A stretch of 8,089 nucleotides of DNA from NCBI GenBank assembly GCA_041608775.1, contig JBFISC010000166.1, positions 1 to 8,089 on the forward strand. The letters run 5' to 3'. Each line of letters opens with the position of its first letter. The first letter of the stretch is position 1. The notes under the pieces were generated by a model, which saw only the letters and a program-made list of their open reading frames with translations, was not told where the DNA came from and did no database searches. The translations under genes were made by a program, and so were the position numbers. The stretch is from UBA7803 sp041608775 (lineage in GTDB: Bacteria > Pseudomonadota > Gammaproteobacteria > Pseudomonadales > Azotimanducaceae). This document shows positions 5,541-8,089 of this stretch, piece by piece.

Positions 5541-7358
5541 ATGCATCCCACCGAGATCCGTGCCGTGACCACCGAGCGCGTCGCCTTTGCTCAGGTCTTT
5601 GCTTTCGTCTGGGGCTACTGGCGCCAGTTCCCGGTCCGCTTCGGGCTGATCTGCGGCGGCGTGCTGGCCGCCGTGTACCTCGAGATCCAGATTCCCGCAC
5701 GCTCGGCCGAGCTGGTCATGTCCATCGAGCGCTTCGGCGCCGGGGCCGGGCCGCTGGCCTCCGCCTGGGATGCGGCCTGGTGGCTCCTCGGCACCTTCGC
5801 CCTGATGTTCAGCGTTCGCCAGCTGTACCTGCGGATCTGGGTACGATTCGCCGCTGACGTCATGCGGCGCATGGTTGCCGATGGCTTCCGCCGGGTGCAG
5901 CGATTCTCCTCGGACTGGCACGCGAACCACTTCGCCGGCGCCACCGTGCGCAAGGTCTCCCGCGGGATGTGGGCTTACGATGCCTTCGCCGACACCACCG
6001 TGGTGGACCTCGGCCCTGCGGTGATTACCCTGGTGGGCTTCTCCGTCGCCATGTTCCTGCGCGAGCCCACGCTGGGACTGTATTTCGCCGCCGCGGTCAG
6101 CGCCTTCATCGGCGTCAGCATCTGGCTCTCCCTCGGCTACGTGGCTCCGGCCAACCAGGCGTCCAACGACGCCGACACCAGCCTTGGCGGGGCGCTGGCG
6201 GACGCCGTGACCTGCAACACCGTAGTGAAATCGTTCGGCGCCGAGCACCGCGAGGATGCCAGGCTCGACGACGTTGCCGCCCATTGGCAGGCGCGGGCGC
6301 GAGTCGCCTGGCGGCGCAGCATGGACGCCGGCGCGGTGCAGTCGCTGATGATCGTCGCCCTGCTCGGCGGGCTGCTGGCCATCGTGCTGTCACTGGCGGA
6401 CAGCGGCAACGCGCGGCTGGGAGACCTCATCTATGTCCTCACCACCTACTTCATCATCAACGGCAACCTGCGCAACATCGGCTCCCAGGTACGCACCCTG
6501 CAGCGCGCGGCCAACGAGCTGGACGATCTGGTGGAGATCGCGCACACCCCACCCCAGGTAGCGGACCTGGCGGACGCCACGGCGCTGCAGCCGACCCGGG
6601 GCGAGATCCGCTTCGAGCGGGTGACCTTCACCTATGCGAACCAGCCGGGGCCCGTGCTCGAGCGCTTCGAGCTGCGGATTGCGCCCGGCGAGAAGGTGGC
6701 GCTGGTGGGAGAGTCAGGCGCCGGCAAGACCACTCTGGTCAAGCTGCTGCAGCGGCTCTACGACGTGGACGACGGCCGGATCCTGATCGACGGCCACGAC
6801 ATCGCCCGGGTGACCCAGGAGAGCCTGCGGCGGGCCATCTCGCTGGTGCCCCAGGACCCGATCCTGTTTCACCGCACGCTGCGCGAAAATATCCGCTACG
6901 GCCGACCCGAGGCCGGCTTCGACGAGGTGGTGACGGCAGCGAAGAAGGCCCACGCCCACGAGTTCATCCAGCGCCTGGCCGATGGCTACGACACCCTGGT
7001 GGGAGAGCGGGGCATCAAGCTCTCCGGCGGTGAGCGTCAGCGGGTCGCCATTGCCAGGGCGATTCTCGCCGATGCGCCGATTCTGGTGCTCGACGAGGCT
7101 ACCTCGAGCCTCGATTCCATCACCGAGCATTACATTCAGGATGCCATCGCCGCGCTGATGCAGAACCGCACCGCGATTCTGATCGCCCACCGCCTCTCCA
7201 CGGTGCGTCAGTGCGATCGGATCCTGGTGTTCGACCGTGGCCGGGTGGTGGAAGAAGGCACCCACGACGTGCTCATGGGCCGGCCCCGGGGCGTCTACCG
7301 GGGTCTGTTCGACATGCAGTCGCTCGGGTTCGTCGATACCGCGGTCGCGCGCGTCTGA
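5541..7358 (+). CDS. ABC exporter half-transporter (fused membrane and ATPase domains)
   Basis: A 605-aa type IV (MsbA/ABCB-like) ABC exporter that should work as a homodimer or with a partner, pumping a substrate out of the cytoplasm with ATP. The transmembrane domain (about 25-325) has six predicted helices, with a typical helical coupling segment near 205-260 (DTSLGGALADAVTCNTVVKSF would sit there). The ATPase domain (about 355-590) is complete: Walker A GESGAGKTT (390-398, Lys396), Q-loop VPQDP (Gln438), signature LSGGERQR (494-501), Walker B ILVLDEA (514-520, Glu519), D-loop SSLD, and H-loop His550. All catalytic residues are present. The substrate is unknown; close relatives include lipid, peptide, heavy-metal (Atm1/HMT1-like) and drug exporters. 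The ATG at 5541 has no clear Shine-Dalgarno; a GTG at 5565 is a weaker alternative. Sixty bases separate it from the permease gene on the same strand, so co-transcription is possible but not shown. Confidence 0.92.
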   Translation: MHPTEIRAVTTERVAFAQVFAFVWGYWRQFPVRFGLICGGVLAAVYLEIQIPARSAELVMSIERFGAGAGPLASAWDAAWWLLGTFALMFSVRQLYLRIWVRFAADVMRRMVADGFRRVQRFSSDWHANHFAGATVRKVSRGMWAYDAFADTTVVDLGPAVITLVGFSVAMFLREPTLGLYFAAAVSAFIGVSIWLSLGYVAPANQASNDADTSLGGALADAVTCNTVVKSFGAEHREDARLDDVAAHWQARARVAWRRSMDAGAVQSLMIVALLGGLLAIVLSLADSGNARLGDLIYVLTTYFIINGNLRNIGSQVRTLQRAANELDDLVEIAHTPPQVADLADATALQPTRGEIRFERVTFTYANQPGPVLERFELRIAPGEKVALVGESGAGKTTLVKLLQRLYDVDDGRILIDGHDIARVTQESLRRAISLVPQDPILFHRTLRENIRYGRPEAGFDEVVTAAKKAHAHEFIQRLADGYDTLVGERGIKLSGGERQRVAIARAILADAPILVLDEATSSLDSITEHYIQDAIAALMQNRTAILIAHRLSTVRQCDRILVFDRGRVVEEGTHDVLMGRPRGVYRGLFDMQSLGFVDTAVARV

Positions 7359-7359
7359 T

Positions 7360-7381
7360 CCCGGGCGGCACCGCCCCCGGG
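7360..7381. terminator. GC hairpin between convergent genes, possible bidirectional terminator
   Basis: The 26-base gap between the convergent ABC exporter and acetyltransferase genes is nearly filled by an inverted repeat: CCCGGGCGG (7360-7368) against CCGCCCCCGGG (7371-7381), with a two-C bulge and a very short loop. It starts one base after the ABC stop and ends three bases before the acetyltransferase stop. No T-tract is present on either side. Position and symmetry favour a shared end-of-transcript structure. Confidence 0.5.
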
Positions 7382-7384
7382 TCG

Positions 7385-7975
7385 CTAGACCCGCAGCGGG
7401 TCCGCGACTCGATCCGAGTGGCCCTCGATGTCGTGGGTCATGATCACCAGATCGCGCAGCCGCCCGGACCGGTCCTCCACGTAGTCGGCCAGCACGGCCT
7501 CCGGAATGAAGCCCAGGCGTCGGAACGCAGCCTGAGCGCCATGCTGATCCGACGTCATGTTGGCCACCAGCTTGGCGAGCCCCAGACCCCGGGCGATGTC
7601 GAAGATGCGCGAGGTGAGCACCCGCCCCAGGCCTTTGCCGCGGTAGCTCGGGCTGACGTTGACCCGGAGCTCGCCGACCCGACGGGTCCAGGGTGCGGTG
7701 TTGCGGTGCACGGTCGCGTAGCCGACCAGGCCGCCGTCGTCGTAGGCGACCAGGCTGGTGGAAACCCCGGCCTGAACGTTGCGCAGCCAGTCGTCCACCA
7801 CCGCCGGCTGGGTCAGGTCCACGCGCAGAAACAGCAGGTCTTCCTGGGGCAGGTTGCGCGCGAACGCCAGCACGGCTTCGCGATCCGCCGCGGTCATCAA
7901 GCGCAGCTCCACCGTGGGCCCTTCGGGAAGGGTCACGGACTTGGGATACTGTTCGGCCAGCGTTTCGGTGGGCAT
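7385..7975 (-). CDS. GNAT-family N-acetyltransferase
   Basis: A 196-aa cytoplasmic protein of the GNAT superfamily, which moves an acetyl group from acetyl-CoA to an amine on a small molecule or protein. The start ATG (7975) has GGAG 6 bases upstream (7982-7985). After an N-terminal lead of about 20 residues, the fold runs from VELRLMTAADREAVLAFAR (22-40) to about 180. The acetyl-CoA-binding motif A is clear: LRVNVSPSYRGKGLGRVL (103-120), with R112-G113-K114-G115-L116-G117 fitting the [QR]xxGx[GA] rule. Motif B follows with QAAFRRLGF (148-156). Strand VGYATVH (84-90) is the usual motif D/A lead-in. The acceptor substrate is unknown. The gene lies 17 bases after the stop of another minus-strand gene, so the two are probably one operon, and it converges on the ABC exporter gene. 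Confidence 0.88.
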   Translation of the reverse strand: MPTETLAEQYPKSVTLPEGPTVELRLMTAADREAVLAFARNLPQEDLLFLRVDLTQPAVVDDWLRNVQAGVSTSLVAYDDGGLVGYATVHRNTAPWTRRVGELRVNVSPSYRGKGLGRVLTSRIFDIARGLGLAKLVANMTSDQHGAQAAFRRLGFIPEAVLADYVEDRSGRLRDLVIMTHDIEGHSDRVADPLRV

Positions 7976-7992
7976 GGTGTTCTCCGTTCGGT

Positions 7993-8089
7993 CTAGGATG
8001 CCAGCTGTTCGACCCGCTCCAGGGCCTCCGCGTGCAGCTCTTCGAAGGCGTCGTCCGCAGCGCCGGCGATGACCTCGAGGTCCGGCAGC
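7993..8089 (-). CDS. C-terminal end of an unidentified gene upstream of the acetyltransferase (partial)
   Basis: The frame ending with TAG at 7995-7993 is open to the right edge: 31 residues, beginning LPDLEVIAGAADDAFE and ending ERVEQLAS. It is acidic and Ala/Leu/Glu-rich, consistent with a terminal amphipathic helix. GC-ending codons and the 17-base spacing to the acetyltransferase ATG, whose ribosome binding site lies inside that gap, support a real gene in the same operon. Too little remains to assign a family. Confidence 0.6.
   Translation of the reverse strand, partial: LPDLEVIAGAADDAFEELHAEALERVEQLAS

Noticed and set aside
3930..6284. 784-codon open frame on the minus strand
   Set aside because: It runs antisense through the SLC13 permease and into the ABC exporter, both of which have clear family motifs. 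Its translation is His/Gly/Arg-rich with no domain, typical of a high-GC shadow frame.
7211..7996. 261-codon plus-strand frame at the right end
   Set aside because: It overlaps the end of the ABC gene and lies antisense to the acetyltransferase, which has an intact acetyl-CoA-binding motif.

Overview
The window is chromosomal-looking DNA from a high-GC proteobacterium, most likely a gammaproteobacterium. The grounds are the strong G/C bias at third codon positions, lipoproteins with Gly-runs or Pro/Asp/Glu linkers, and the transporter families present. I cannot name a genus. I see no rRNA, tRNA, CRISPR array, insertion sequence, phage gene or attachment site.

Left part (1-2459, minus strand): two predicted outer-membrane lipoproteins. 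The first is cut by the window edge; it has a clear lipobox, seven glycines after the cysteine, and then a Pro/Asp-rich stretch built on a 48-bp tandem repeat. The second (447-2459, about 670 aa) has a lipobox, a carboxypeptidase-regulatory-like beta domain, a long helical middle, and a C-terminal half made of two related Ig-like domains on either side of a (P-E/D)n linker, ending in a fibronectin type III domain. It looks like an envelope or surface binding protein with no catalytic motif.

Centre (2460-2751): a divergent intergenic region between the second lipoprotein and a plus-strand transporter cluster. It holds a -10-like box for the lipoprotein, three GAATTCC words, and an 11-bp direct repeat just before the transporter start.

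Right-centre (2752-7358, plus strand): a cation diffusion facilitator of the ZnT9-like type, overlapping by ATGA an SLC13-type permease with RCK_C (TrkA-C) domains between its two membrane halves. After 60 bases comes a full-length ABC exporter half-transporter (membrane domain fused to ATPase). The first two genes are almost certainly co-translated; the ABC gene may or may not belong to the same transcript.

Right end (7385-8089, minus strand): a GNAT-family acetyltransferase converging on the ABC gene across a 26-base gap that contains a strong GC hairpin. Directly upstream of it is the last 31 codons of another minus-strand gene, 17 bases away, so these two probably form an operon.

No previously undescribed system is evident. 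The points most worth a second look are the hexamer-based in-frame repeats in the lipoproteins, the duplicated Ig domain around the linker, the coupled metal/anion transporter pair with atypical CDF metal residues, and the repeats in the divergent promoter region.
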